From Chitinophagaceae bacterium (GTDB lineage: Bacteria; Bacteroidota; Bacteroidia; Chitinophagales; Chitinophagaceae): a stretch of 8,336 nucleotides of DNA. The stretch is taken from NCBI GenBank assembly GCA_003136915.1, contig PLEB01000282.1:4459-12794 (forward strand). The letters are read 5' to 3'. Shown here piece by piece: positions 1-6,873 of the stretch (position 1 is its first letter; each line of letters opens with the position of its first letter). Both the position numbers and the translations under genes were made by a program. The notes under the pieces are model-generated. The model did no database searches. It was not told the origin of the DNA and saw nothing but the letters and a program-made list of their open reading frames with translations.

Positions 1-1095
1 GCATCACGATACTTCAGACTGGCTAATAAAATTTACGATGCGCACGCTTTGTGCAATTTCTACCTGGGCAGACTGTCAGACATTCAGGGACATCAGGACA
101 GTGCTAAATTTTATTTTACCAGGGCAAAGGATTTGGACGGCCTGCGTTTCCGGGCGCCGACGCTGATAAATGATGCTATTTCAAAATTATGCAGCAAATA
201 CACATATGCGCATTTGGTTGATACGAAAGCTGCTTTTGATTCTTATTCTGTCAATCATATTATTGGGAATGACCTGATACTCGAACATGTGCACCCTAAC
301 CTAACCGGATATGCCCTGATTTCTAATGTCTTTTATGAAGCATTAAAAAAAGAGCATATCATATCGCCTGCAAAAGAAAACGAATTGACCTTCGGGCAGT
401 TGATGCGAACGATGCCAATAACTTCGGTTGATTCACTGACCGGAATATACAGGATTTCGAAACTAAAGGAAAGCTGGCCATTCAGTGGTTCGCTTGTCAG
501 GGATTCATTGGAGATCAGCTCCGAAGAGGAAAAGCTGGCCGATTCCGTCGCTTTTCAAACGATGAAATGGCCTTATGCGATGGACTTACTCTACAATTAT
601 TACCTTAACAGGAACGATTTATTAAAGGCGAAAACAGTCATGGAAACTTTAGCGCTTGAATATCCTACAAATGCATATTTTTATGAAAGCGCAGCAATGA
701 TTGATGGCAAACTAGGGAACTACGAAGATGCCGCCTTTTATTTTAGTAAAGCGTTTGCCATAAGACCTTCTTTTCCGGTTGCCAAAACTCTTTTTGTAAT
801 TTACCTCAAGCTCGATAAGCCTGCTCATGCGATGCCCTATCTGGATTATGCAATTCAGAACAATGCCAGCAACCTGAACTTTCTTCCCGTTAAAAAATTC
901 ACAGTAGAAATTATGGGCCTGCAGAAGGAATTTAAGAAAGATTCCACGAATTTACCCATATTGAATTTGATCGCGAATATGTATATGGGAATGGGAAACA
1001 AAGACGGGGCTGCGAAATATGTAAATAAAATATTAAAAGCCGACCCAAAAAACAAAGGTGCATTAAACCTGCTGGGACAAATCAAAAAGGGATGA
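1..1095 (+). CDS. SGNH-hydrolase/TPR protein, C-terminal part (5' end outside window)
   Basis: The reading frame is open from base 1 (A-S-R-Y-F-R-L...), so the gene starts upstream; the TTG at 49 is an internal Leu codon. The visible 364 codons begin with a TPR-like helix pair leading into the block DLDGLRFRAP (about nt 148-177). From family knowledge, this block marks a bacterial group in which TPR repeats are embedded in or fused to an SGNH/GDSL hydrolase domain. The motif LEHVHPN (about nt 280-300) fits the SGNH block V catalytic acid/His pair, with Glu at 283 and His at 292, followed by the usual NxxGY context. The C-terminal half is helical, with TPR units at about nt 586-690, 673-771, 772-870 and 952-1053, ending in DPKNKGALNLLGQI. 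The block I nucleophile region lies outside the window, so activity cannot be judged. In this cassette such a protein probably acts on a glycan or lipid-linked substrate at the membrane (inference). The stop is 4 bases before the next gene, which implies cotranscription. Confidence 0.8.
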   Translation, partial: ASRYFRLANKIYDAHALCNFYLGRLSDIQGHQDSAKFYFTRAKDLDGLRFRAPTLINDAISKLCSKYTYAHLVDTKAAFDSYSVNHIIGNDLILEHVHPNLTGYALISNVFYEALKKEHIISPAKENELTFGQLMRTMPITSVDSLTGIYRISKLKESWPFSGSLVRDSLEISSEEEKLADSVAFQTMKWPYAMDLLYNYYLNRNDLLKAKTVMETLALEYPTNAYFYESAAMIDGKLGNYEDAAFYFSKAFAIRPSFPVAKTLFVIYLKLDKPAHAMPYLDYAIQNNASNLNFLPVKKFTVEIMGLQKEFKKDSTNLPILNLIANMYMGMGNKDGAAKYVNKILKADPKNKGALNLLGQIKKG

Positions 1096-1099
1096 AATC

Positions 1100-1501
1100 A
1101 TGAGGATAAATGAAAAGACCATTGCATCAAACATTAGTAAGCAGCAGACGAGGGAATTTGGCATGCTGGCCGTTTTGGTCACAAGTTTTCTTGAACTCTA
1201 TCTGAAACAAAATAATTTAACCGCTGTTGTTTTTAGTCTAGCCCTTATAACACTTCTGTTTCCGGTAGTATTTTATCCCTTCGCCTTTTGTTGGTTTGGT
1301 CTTTCAAGGATTATGGGAGTTATCAGTACCTGGATTTTACTCGTTGCAGTGTTTTTGATCATTGTAATTCCAATAAGCTTAGTGAGGAAGATGATTGGTT
1401 CAGACGCCTTAAAAATAAAGCAGTTTAAAAAGAGCAGGAGATCCGTTATGACAGACCGGAATCATGTGTTCATGGATTCGGATCTTTTGCATACCTTTTG
1501 A
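1100..1501 (+). CDS. SxtJ-family membrane protein
   Basis: This is a 133-residue integral membrane protein. The N-terminus is short and charged (MRINEKTIASNISKQQTREFG) and is followed by hydrophobic segments at about residues 21-34, 40-63 and 73-97. The tail is polar and basic (DALKIKQFKKSRR, then TDRNHVF). The pattern of an FG dipeptide before the first helix, two further helices, a ...PISLVRKMIGSDALK turn and a short basic tail matches the SxtJ family. That family is named after an uncharacterised gene in saxitoxin clusters but is widespread in non-toxic bacteria. It lies between an SGNH/TPR protein and a DUF5989 protein plus carbamoyltransferase, its usual company. The ATG is preceded by AAGGGATG about 10 bases upstream, the most Shine-Dalgarno-like leader in the window. 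The biochemical function is unknown; a role as membrane partner of the carbamoylation/export step is inference. Confidence 0.82.
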   Translation: MRINEKTIASNISKQQTREFGMLAVLVTSFLELYLKQNNLTAVVFSLALITLLFPVVFYPFAFCWFGLSRIMGVISTWILLVAVFLIIVIPISLVRKMIGSDALKIKQFKKSRRSVMTDRNHVFMDSDLLHTF

Positions 1502-1525
1502 AACAACATTATTATTCACCGGATT

Positions 1526-1675
1526 ATGGATCTTCTTAAAGAATTATTTCTTTTTCTTAAAACCAGAAAAAAATTCTGGCTGCTTCCTCTGATATGCATT
1601 CTGCTGGTACTGGCTTTGCTTATTGTAATCACCAGCATTTCAGCTTTGGGCCCCTTGATTTATACTTTATTTTAG
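1526..1675 (+). CDS. DUF5989-type small membrane protein, 49 aa
   Basis: This short gene runs from ATG at 1526 to TAG at 1673-1675. The protein begins MDLLKELFLFLKTRKKFWLL and ends in ALGPLIYTLF. It has an N-terminal amphipathic helix with a basic TRKKFW patch at residues 13-18, then one long hydrophobic segment at about residues 19-40, and a Gly-Pro turn with an aromatic end. This layout (LLxELxxFLxxRKKxWLLP, then a helix, then a P-x-I-Y-x-LF end) is that of the DUF5989 family, tiny proteins known to sit beside SxtJ and carbamoyltransferase genes. It lies 24 bases after the SxtJ gene and 6 bases before the preferred carbamoyltransferase start, so it is almost certainly in the same operon. 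The basic patch suggests the N-terminus stays in the cytoplasm. No function has been demonstrated for the family; it may anchor a partner enzyme at the membrane (inference). Confidence 0.85.
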   Translation: MDLLKELFLFLKTRKKFWLLPLICILLVLALLIVITSISALGPLIYTLF

Positions 1676-1681
1676 TTGATA

Positions 1682-3526
1682 ATGCCAGTATACATTCTAG
1701 GAATTTCAGCATTTTATCATGATAGCGCTGCAGCCCTGATTGTTGACGGTGAAATTATCGCGGCTGCCCAGGAGGAGCGGTTTACCAGGAAAAAACATGA
1801 TTCTTCATTTCCGGAGCATGCGGTTAATTATGTTTTGCAGGAAGGGGGCATAAGTACGGAAGATTTGACGGCAGTTTCATTTTATGATAAGCCGCTGCTG
1901 AAATTTGAACGGTTGCTGGAAACGTACCATGCATTTGCTCCTGCAGGTTTATTGAATTTTGTTTCTTCCGTTCCGGTATGGATAAAGGATAAGCTGCACA
2001 TCAAAAGGCTTTTACGGAAGAGATTTAAACGGTCAGATGGAAAAGCAATAACCCTTTTATTCTCTGAGCATCATTTGTCACACGCAGCCAGCGCATTCTA
2101 TCCTTCAGCTTTTCCGGAAGCGGCCATTTTAACAATTGATGGAGTTGGTGAATGGGCCACAGTGAGTATCGCCAAAGGGAGCCAGGACCAGATAAAGGTG
2201 TGCGAAGAGTTGTGGTTTCCTCATTCTATTGGGCTTTTCTATTCTGCATTTACGTACTACCTGGGATTCAAAGTTAATAGTGGTGAATATAAATTGATGG
2301 GATTAGCTCCTTATGGAAATGGGGAATCGCATCAGACTGCAGAATTCAAACAAAAAATTTTGTCGGAATTGGTGGATGTCAGAGAAGATGGATCCATCCT
2401 CCTGAATATGGACTATTTTGAATTTGCAACTAAATTAAAAATGACAAATGACAAAAAACTGAAATCCCTTTTGGGTTTAGCCAGGAGAGCGCCCGAATCT
2501 GAGATCGGTCAGAATCATATGAATCTTGCAATGGCTGTACAGGAAATAACAGAATCCGTAGTTATCGCATTGGCCCGAACCGCTCAACGGATTACCAATA
2601 GCAAAAATCTTGTAATGGCTGGGGGGGTAGCCCTTAACTGTACCGCAAATAGTAAAATATTAAATGCCGGGATTTTTGAGAAAATCTGGATACAGCCTGC
2701 TGCCGGAGATGCAGGAGGCGCATTGGGCGCCGCTTATGCAGCTTTCCATATTTGGTTTAAGAAGGATAGAAGAGTGATTCAGGATTCCGATGGAATGAAC
2801 GGATCATATTTAGGGCCACAATATTCGAATAATGATATGCTGCGTTATTTGAGAAAATATGAACCATGCTACAATTATTTTCAAAATTTCGATGAATTGT
2901 CTTTTGTTGTCGCTAAATTGATAGCCGAGGGAAATGTAATTGGCTGGTTTCAGGACAGAATGGAATTTGGCCCGCGGGCTTTAGGAAACAGAAGTATCCT
3001 TGGAGATCCAAGAAATCCTGAAATGCAGAAAAGGATTAACTTGAAAATCAAGTTCAGGGAAGGTTTCAGGCCTTTTGCGCCGGCAGTTATTTTAGAGGAT
3101 CTCCACCGTTATTTTATTCAGGGAATTCCATCACCGTATATGCTTTTTGTGTCTCAGCTTAAAACTGAATATAGAAAAACCGAACCTGAGAATTATTCTC
3201 AACTTGATCTTCAGGATAGGTTGAATCATATACGATCAGAATTCCCCGCAGTCACGCATATCGATTATTCATCCCGGGTTCAAACGGTGACCAGGGAAAG
3301 CAATCCAAAATTTTGGGGATTAATCAGTGAGTTTAAGAAAATCACTGGTTATGGAATGATCATTAATACATCGTTCAATATTAGAGGTGAACCAATTGTG
3401 TGTACGCCGGAAGACGCTTATCAGTGTTTTATCAAAACCGGGATGGATTATTTGGTGATTGGGAATTATCTGTTCGATAAAAGACAGCAACCACAACAGT
3501 TAATTAAAATTCAAAACAAATCATAA
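1682..3526 (+). CDS. O-carbamoyltransferase, NodU/CmcH/TobZ family
   Basis: This is a complete 614-residue cytoplasmic enzyme. Family members form carbamoyl-AMP from carbamoyl phosphate and ATP in a Kae1-like N-terminal domain, then transfer the carbamoyl group to a hydroxyl of a sugar or natural product. Visible landmarks, numbered from the ATG at 1682, are the start MPVYILGISAFYHDSAA; HHLSH at 130-134, with the HxxxH metal ligands; DGVGEW at 153-158; LMGLAPYG at 205-212; AGGVALN at 313-319; GDAGGALGAA at 342-351; FGPRALGNRSIL at 429-440, which opens the C-terminal carbamoyltransferase domain; FRPFAPA; and NTSFN at 562-566. Length and motif order are normal and nothing essential is missing. 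An in-frame TTG at 1676 abuts the upstream TAG and would add two residues; ATG is preferred because family proteins begin at this point. The stop overlaps the next ATG (TAATG). The acceptor is unknown; the company of SxtJ and DUF5989 points to a cell-surface or exported saccharide (inference). Confidence 0.95.
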   Translation: MPVYILGISAFYHDSAAALIVDGEIIAAAQEERFTRKKHDSSFPEHAVNYVLQEGGISTEDLTAVSFYDKPLLKFERLLETYHAFAPAGLLNFVSSVPVWIKDKLHIKRLLRKRFKRSDGKAITLLFSEHHLSHAASAFYPSAFPEAAILTIDGVGEWATVSIAKGSQDQIKVCEELWFPHSIGLFYSAFTYYLGFKVNSGEYKLMGLAPYGNGESHQTAEFKQKILSELVDVREDGSILLNMDYFEFATKLKMTNDKKLKSLLGLARRAPESEIGQNHMNLAMAVQEITESVVIALARTAQRITNSKNLVMAGGVALNCTANSKILNAGIFEKIWIQPAAGDAGGALGAAYAAFHIWFKKDRRVIQDSDGMNGSYLGPQYSNNDMLRYLRKYEPCYNYFQNFDELSFVVAKLIAEGNVIGWFQDRMEFGPRALGNRSILGDPRNPEMQKRINLKIKFREGFRPFAPAVILEDLHRYFIQGIPSPYMLFVSQLKTEYRKTEPENYSQLDLQDRLNHIRSEFPAVTHIDYSSRVQTVTRESNPKFWGLISEFKKITGYGMIINTSFNIRGEPIVCTPEDAYQCFIKTGMDYLVIGNYLFDKRQQPQQLIKIQNKS

Positions 3527-5277
3527 TGAAAAAGTTATTGCCCTTGCTGTTAATTTTTACAAATGCATTGGTTTATGCACAAACGCCATTGGAAAAGTAT
3601 GAAATTGATTCAGCTTCAGTCGAACATCCCGGCGTGCCTAAAGGTGAATTAATTAAGGTCGTGTTCAATAAATCCAAAATATTTCCTGGAACATCGAGGG
3701 AATATTGGATTTATGTTCCTTCTCAGTATTCACCTGAAAAACCTGCCTGTGTGTATGTTAACCAGGATGGGATTCAAATGAAGGCCCCGACGGTGTTTGA
3801 TAACCTTATTTATAAAAATGAAATGCCTGTAACGATTGGCATTTTTATAATGCCCGGCCGGGTACCTGCACCGGATTCCGCGGTTTCCCTGGATAGAGTG
3901 AACCGCAGTTTTGAATACGATGGACTCGGAGCTGCTTATGGTCGTTTTATCCTGGAGGAGATTTTACCGGATGCAGAAACGCAAAAGACCCATGATGGAA
4001 AACCCATCCGATTGTCGAAAAATGGCAATGACCGGGCGATCGGAGGATCTAGTTCCGGAGCAATCGCTGCTTTTTCAGTTGCCTGGGAATACCCAAATTC
4101 GTTCACCCGGGTTTTTAGCTCCATCGGGACTTATGTGGGTTTTAGAGGTGGAGAAAGATATCCAACGCTTATTAGAAAATTTGAGCCCAAACCACTTCGC
4201 ATCTTTTTACAAGACGGAGCTACTGATCTGAATATATATGCCGGGGATTGGTTTAAATCCAATGAAATGATGGAGCGTGCTTTAGTTTTCTCAGGTTATG
4301 AAGTGCGGCATGTTTGGGGTGAGGGGGGACACAATGGAAAGCAGGCCACTTCCATTTTCCCTGATGCGATGCGATGGCTTTGGAAGGATTGGCCTCAACC
4401 TGTAACAGTTGGGAATACAAAGAATGAATGTTTAAATAATATATTACAACCTGGCGAGAATTGGGAACTGGTTGGTGAGGGGTATCAGTTTACAGAAGGT
4501 TTGACTTCAAATAAAGATGGAGAGGTTTTTTTTCAGGACATTCCAAATTCTAAAACATATAAGATTGGAATTGATGGCAAGTTATCGACACTTCCTATTG
4601 ATCCTAAAAAAGCAAGCGGAACTGCTTTTGGTGCGGACGGTACGATGTACGTTGTTGCCGGAGGTTCAAAACAAATATTAAGTTTTGACAAAAATTACAA
4701 GGTAAAAGTAATTGCAGATAGCATATCGGGAAATGATCTTGCAGTGGCAAACAATGGCAATATTTATGTTACAGCCCCCAAGGGTACAGAAAATCCAAGT
4801 GAAATTTATTTGATAAGGCCCAATGGTGAAAAACTGGTCGTAGACCGTGGATTAAAATTTGCAAATGGTATTGTGCTTACACCAGATCAGACTCAGTTGT
4901 ATATAACTGAGTCGGCCTCTCACTGGGTATGGATATATTCGATTTTGCCAGATGGAACGCTTACGAATAAACAGCGCTACGGGTGGTTGCATACACCCGA
5001 TGATCGTGATAATGCCTGGCCCGACGGTATTAAATGTGATAGCGAGGGTACGCTATATGTTGCAACGAATATGGGGATTCAGGTACTTGATCAGATCGGA
5101 AGGGTAAATGCAATATTGAAAGTGCCATTTGGTAACGTATCCAATTGTTGTTTTGGAGGAACAGATCTAAGTATGTTTTATATAACCTGCGGTCAAAAAG
5201 TATATCGGAGAAAATTAAAAGTTAAAGGCGTAAACTCATTTAATCCTCCTTACAAAATTAAAAACCCTAAGGTTTGA
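3526..5277 (+). CDS. Exported fusion: Fes-type esterase + SMP-30/gluconolactonase
   Basis: This 583-residue exported protein has two enzymatic domains. A signal peptide (MKKLLPLLLIFTNALVYA, likely cleavage before Gln19) is followed by an alpha/beta-hydrolase of the putative esterase (feruloyl esterase/enterochelin esterase-like) type at about residues 40-290. Its landmarks are REYWIYVPSQY, the nucleophile elbow GSSSG at 174-178 (Ser176, nt 4051-4053), the acid in LQDGATD (Asp230 or Asp234) and GEGGHNG with His269. Residues 310-565 form an SMP-30/gluconolactonase beta-propeller with the expected metal ligands: Glu324 in FTEGL, Asn447 in FANGI and Asp500 in PDGIKCD. Both active sites look intact. 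The propeller family hydrolyses lactones or phosphotriesters using a divalent metal; the esterase family cleaves carboxylic esters, often on plant or microbial glycans. The ATG shares one base with the carbamoyltransferase stop, indicating translational coupling. The natural substrates cannot be read from sequence. Confidence 0.88.
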   Translation: MKKLLPLLLIFTNALVYAQTPLEKYEIDSASVEHPGVPKGELIKVVFNKSKIFPGTSREYWIYVPSQYSPEKPACVYVNQDGIQMKAPTVFDNLIYKNEMPVTIGIFIMPGRVPAPDSAVSLDRVNRSFEYDGLGAAYGRFILEEILPDAETQKTHDGKPIRLSKNGNDRAIGGSSSGAIAAFSVAWEYPNSFTRVFSSIGTYVGFRGGERYPTLIRKFEPKPLRIFLQDGATDLNIYAGDWFKSNEMMERALVFSGYEVRHVWGEGGHNGKQATSIFPDAMRWLWKDWPQPVTVGNTKNECLNNILQPGENWELVGEGYQFTEGLTSNKDGEVFFQDIPNSKTYKIGIDGKLSTLPIDPKKASGTAFGADGTMYVVAGGSKQILSFDKNYKVKVIADSISGNDLAVANNGNIYVTAPKGTENPSEIYLIRPNGEKLVVDRGLKFANGIVLTPDQTQLYITESASHWVWIYSILPDGTLTNKQRYGWLHTPDDRDNAWPDGIKCDSEGTLYVATNMGIQVLDQIGRVNAILKVPFGNVSNCCFGGTDLSMFYITCGQKVYRRKLKVKGVNSFNPPYKIKNPKV

Positions 5278-5288
5278 CTTTTTCAAGG

Positions 5289-5318
5289 TTGGACATTTCC
5301 CTTTACATCATATCTTCT
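5289..5318 (+). promoter_or_regulatory. Weak candidate Bacteroidota-type promoter in the 71-base gap
   Basis: The only sizeable gap inside the hydrolase group contains TTG at 5289-5291 and, 19 bases later, TATCTTCT at 5311-5318. The established Bacteroidota housekeeping consensus is TTTG or TTG, a spacer of about 19-21 bases, then TAnnTTTG. The spacing fits, but the -7 element matches only TAnnTT and lacks the final TG. The start codon of the next gene is 31 bases downstream, a plausible leader length. A secondary promoter for the last two genes is possible, but such partial matches are common in AT-rich DNA. Confidence 0.25.
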
Positions 5319-5348
5319 TTTCCATGAAGTGACTAATATATAAAATCT

Positions 5349-6866
5349 ATGGTGACGAAGTTTGCAAAATATTTCATGACGGTAACGACAAGCCTGCTCA
5401 TGTTGCCTGCTGCCGCGCAAAATCCTTCTGGGCCAACATTGGACTCTACAGCTAAAACCTCCTGGCATGGGTTCGACCGTTTTGATTTTCTCATGGATAG
5501 CGCGGATTTTTCGATCCGTCCTTTTCACGCTGACCCGGGGGAAGGGACAGGTATTATTAAACAACTGCCGGGAAGGTTTCGGTGTGTAATCGTTTACCCG
5601 AAAAAAATAGCGCCGGGCAGTCCTTGGTCATGGCGCGGGCGTTATTGGGATCATGAACCACAGACTGAAGTTGAGTTGCTGCGCCGTGGATTTTTTATAG
5701 CCTATATCATGTCGGATCCGGGGAAATCATGGGATGCCTGGTATGAATTTCTTACCGGGAAACATGGATTGTCAAAAAAACCTGCCTTTATTGGCATGAG
5801 CAAAGGAGGGGTCAACGAATACGTCTGGGCCACTATGAACCCGGAAAAAGTGTCCTGTATATATGCTGATAATCCGGCACTATACCCAGAAAGTATGCAG
5901 AGGATAGAGGTGCTTGCAACCAACGATGTGCCATTGCTCCATGTTTGCGGGAGTTTTGATTTTCTCCTGGATCAGCATACACTGGTTTTGGAAAATCTTT
6001 ACCATCAGTTGGGTGGCCGGATCAGTGTCATGATCAAGGAAGGAACCGCTCATCATCCGCATAGTCTGCGCGATCCTTCCCTGATTGCAGATTGGATTGA
6101 AAAAAGCGTTCAGGCTGCCCAAAATAATCCGCCGGCTTTCAATGGAATGAAATTCCGGAAATCCTATTATTATAGTTTCAGGAATGTTTATAATTATCTG
6201 CCTCTGGAAAACGAGTATGTAACCTGTCGGGGACCCCTATTTTTCCCATGTTATGAAAGATATGATCAGGTGACAGAGAGCACATGGGGGATCACGGGAA
6301 TGACGATGATCGTACCACTCAAACCCGCACCTGGAAAACCATGGGTATTCAGGGCGGACCGTATTGGCCGCGAGCCATCAGACTTTGACCTGGCATTGCT
6401 GGCAAACGGATTTTACATTGTCGCGGCTCCGGTGCTTGCGCAGGCGGGCCCCTTGCAAAAAGAATGGGATTCTCTGTATAATCTGCTGGCGTCAAATGGA
6501 TTTTCAAAAAAACCTGTGCTGGAGGGAACTGGTACTGGTGCAGGTGAAGCGTATGCCTGGGCAATATCAAATTCCGGGCATGTTTCAACGATATTTTCGG
6601 TAAATCCGCAATTGCGCAGTCTTCAAACAAAAACTTCTTTGTTTGACCGACTGGATACGCTTGTTCATGCCGGCATATCACTGATTAATGTTTGCGGGTC
6701 ACTTGACCCGTTATTAAAAGAGAATACGCTGGCTGTGGAGAAGAGATATGCAGAACTGGGAGGGAAAATGAAAGTGATCATTCATGAGGGGCAGGGCCAC
6801 TTTGTCTCGGATCCGGACGATCCAAAAAAAGTGATTGATTTTATTCTGCAAAACAGCTTACAATAA
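5349..6866 (+). CDS. Exported tandem alpha/beta-hydrolase; second domain lacks the nucleophile Ser
   Basis: This 505-residue protein has a signal peptide (MVTKFAKYFMTVTTSLLMLP, then AAAQ; likely cleavage near residue 23) and two homologous alpha/beta-hydrolase domains. Domain 1, at about residues 78-253, shows GSPWSWRGRYWDHEPQTEVE, the elbow GMSKG at 149-153 with Ser151 (nt 5799-5801), CGSFD with Asp204 and EGTAHHPH with His235. These are the marks of a bacterial hydrolase family usually listed as prolyl-oligopeptidase-like or plain alpha/beta hydrolase. Domain 2, at about residues 319-503, repeats the plan (GKPWVFRADRIGREP, then CGSLD with Asp453 and EGQGH with His484), but the elbow reads GTGTG at 393-397, so Gly395 replaces the Ser. 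Domain 2 is therefore probably non-catalytic, perhaps binding substrate or stabilising the fold. The lid section between elbow and acid is short in both domains compared with family members I recall. No Shine-Dalgarno sequence is seen. The stop is 7 bases before the next gene. The substrate is unknown, probably an ester. Confidence 0.85.
   Translation: MVTKFAKYFMTVTTSLLMLPAAAQNPSGPTLDSTAKTSWHGFDRFDFLMDSADFSIRPFHADPGEGTGIIKQLPGRFRCVIVYPKKIAPGSPWSWRGRYWDHEPQTEVELLRRGFFIAYIMSDPGKSWDAWYEFLTGKHGLSKKPAFIGMSKGGVNEYVWATMNPEKVSCIYADNPALYPESMQRIEVLATNDVPLLHVCGSFDFLLDQHTLVLENLYHQLGGRISVMIKEGTAHHPHSLRDPSLIADWIEKSVQAAQNNPPAFNGMKFRKSYYYSFRNVYNYLPLENEYVTCRGPLFFPCYERYDQVTESTWGITGMTMIVPLKPAPGKPWVFRADRIGREPSDFDLALLANGFYIVAAPVLAQAGPLQKEWDSLYNLLASNGFSKKPVLEGTGTGAGEAYAWAISNSGHVSTIFSVNPQLRSLQTKTSLFDRLDTLVHAGISLINVCGSLDPLLKENTLAVEKRYAELGGKMKVIIHEGQGHFVSDPDDPKKVIDFILQNSLQ
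5580..6857 (+). repeat. Intragenic tandem duplication of the alpha/beta-hydrolase domain
   Basis: The two domain copies occupy about nt 5580-6107 and nt 6303-6857, joined by an aromatic-rich linker (KSYYYSFRNVYNYLPLENEY). Aligned blocks include PKKIAPGSPWSWR/PLKPAPGKPWVFR, LLRRGFFIAYI/LLANGFYIVAA, GLSKKPAFIG/GFSKKPVLEG, LLHVCGSFDFLL/LINVCGSLDPLL and LGGRISVMIKEG/LGGKMKVIIHEG. At DNA level only short identities remain, such as the 13-mer TCAAAAAAACCTG at 5772-5784 and 6504-6516. The duplication is therefore old rather than a recent copying event. Confidence 0.85.
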
Positions 6867-6873
6867 AATTTAT

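Noticed and set aside
1676..1681. TTG start for the carbamoyltransferase, giving two extra residues
   Set aside because: The ATG at 1682 matches the family N-terminus (MPVYILGISAFYHD), and neither start has a Shine-Dalgarno sequence, so nothing favours the TTG.
1100..3526. Saxitoxin-type toxin biosynthesis, suggested by the SxtJ name and a carbamoyltransferase
   Set aside because: SxtJ and this carbamoyltransferase family are widespread outside saxitoxin clusters. None of the core saxitoxin genes (such as the polyketide synthase-like, amidinotransferase or Rieske oxygenase genes) is present in the window.
5262..5283. Possible terminator: AAACC-CTAA-GGTTT hairpin followed by a short T run
   Set aside because: The stem has only five base pairs, three of them A-T, it overlaps the end of the coding sequence and the T run is interrupted, so it is too weak to support.
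6835..6873. Upstream ATG extending the ceramidase-family protein by 13 residues
   Set aside because: It would overlap the previous gene by 32 bases and put residues in front of a clear signal peptide (MKKKKKLISG...).
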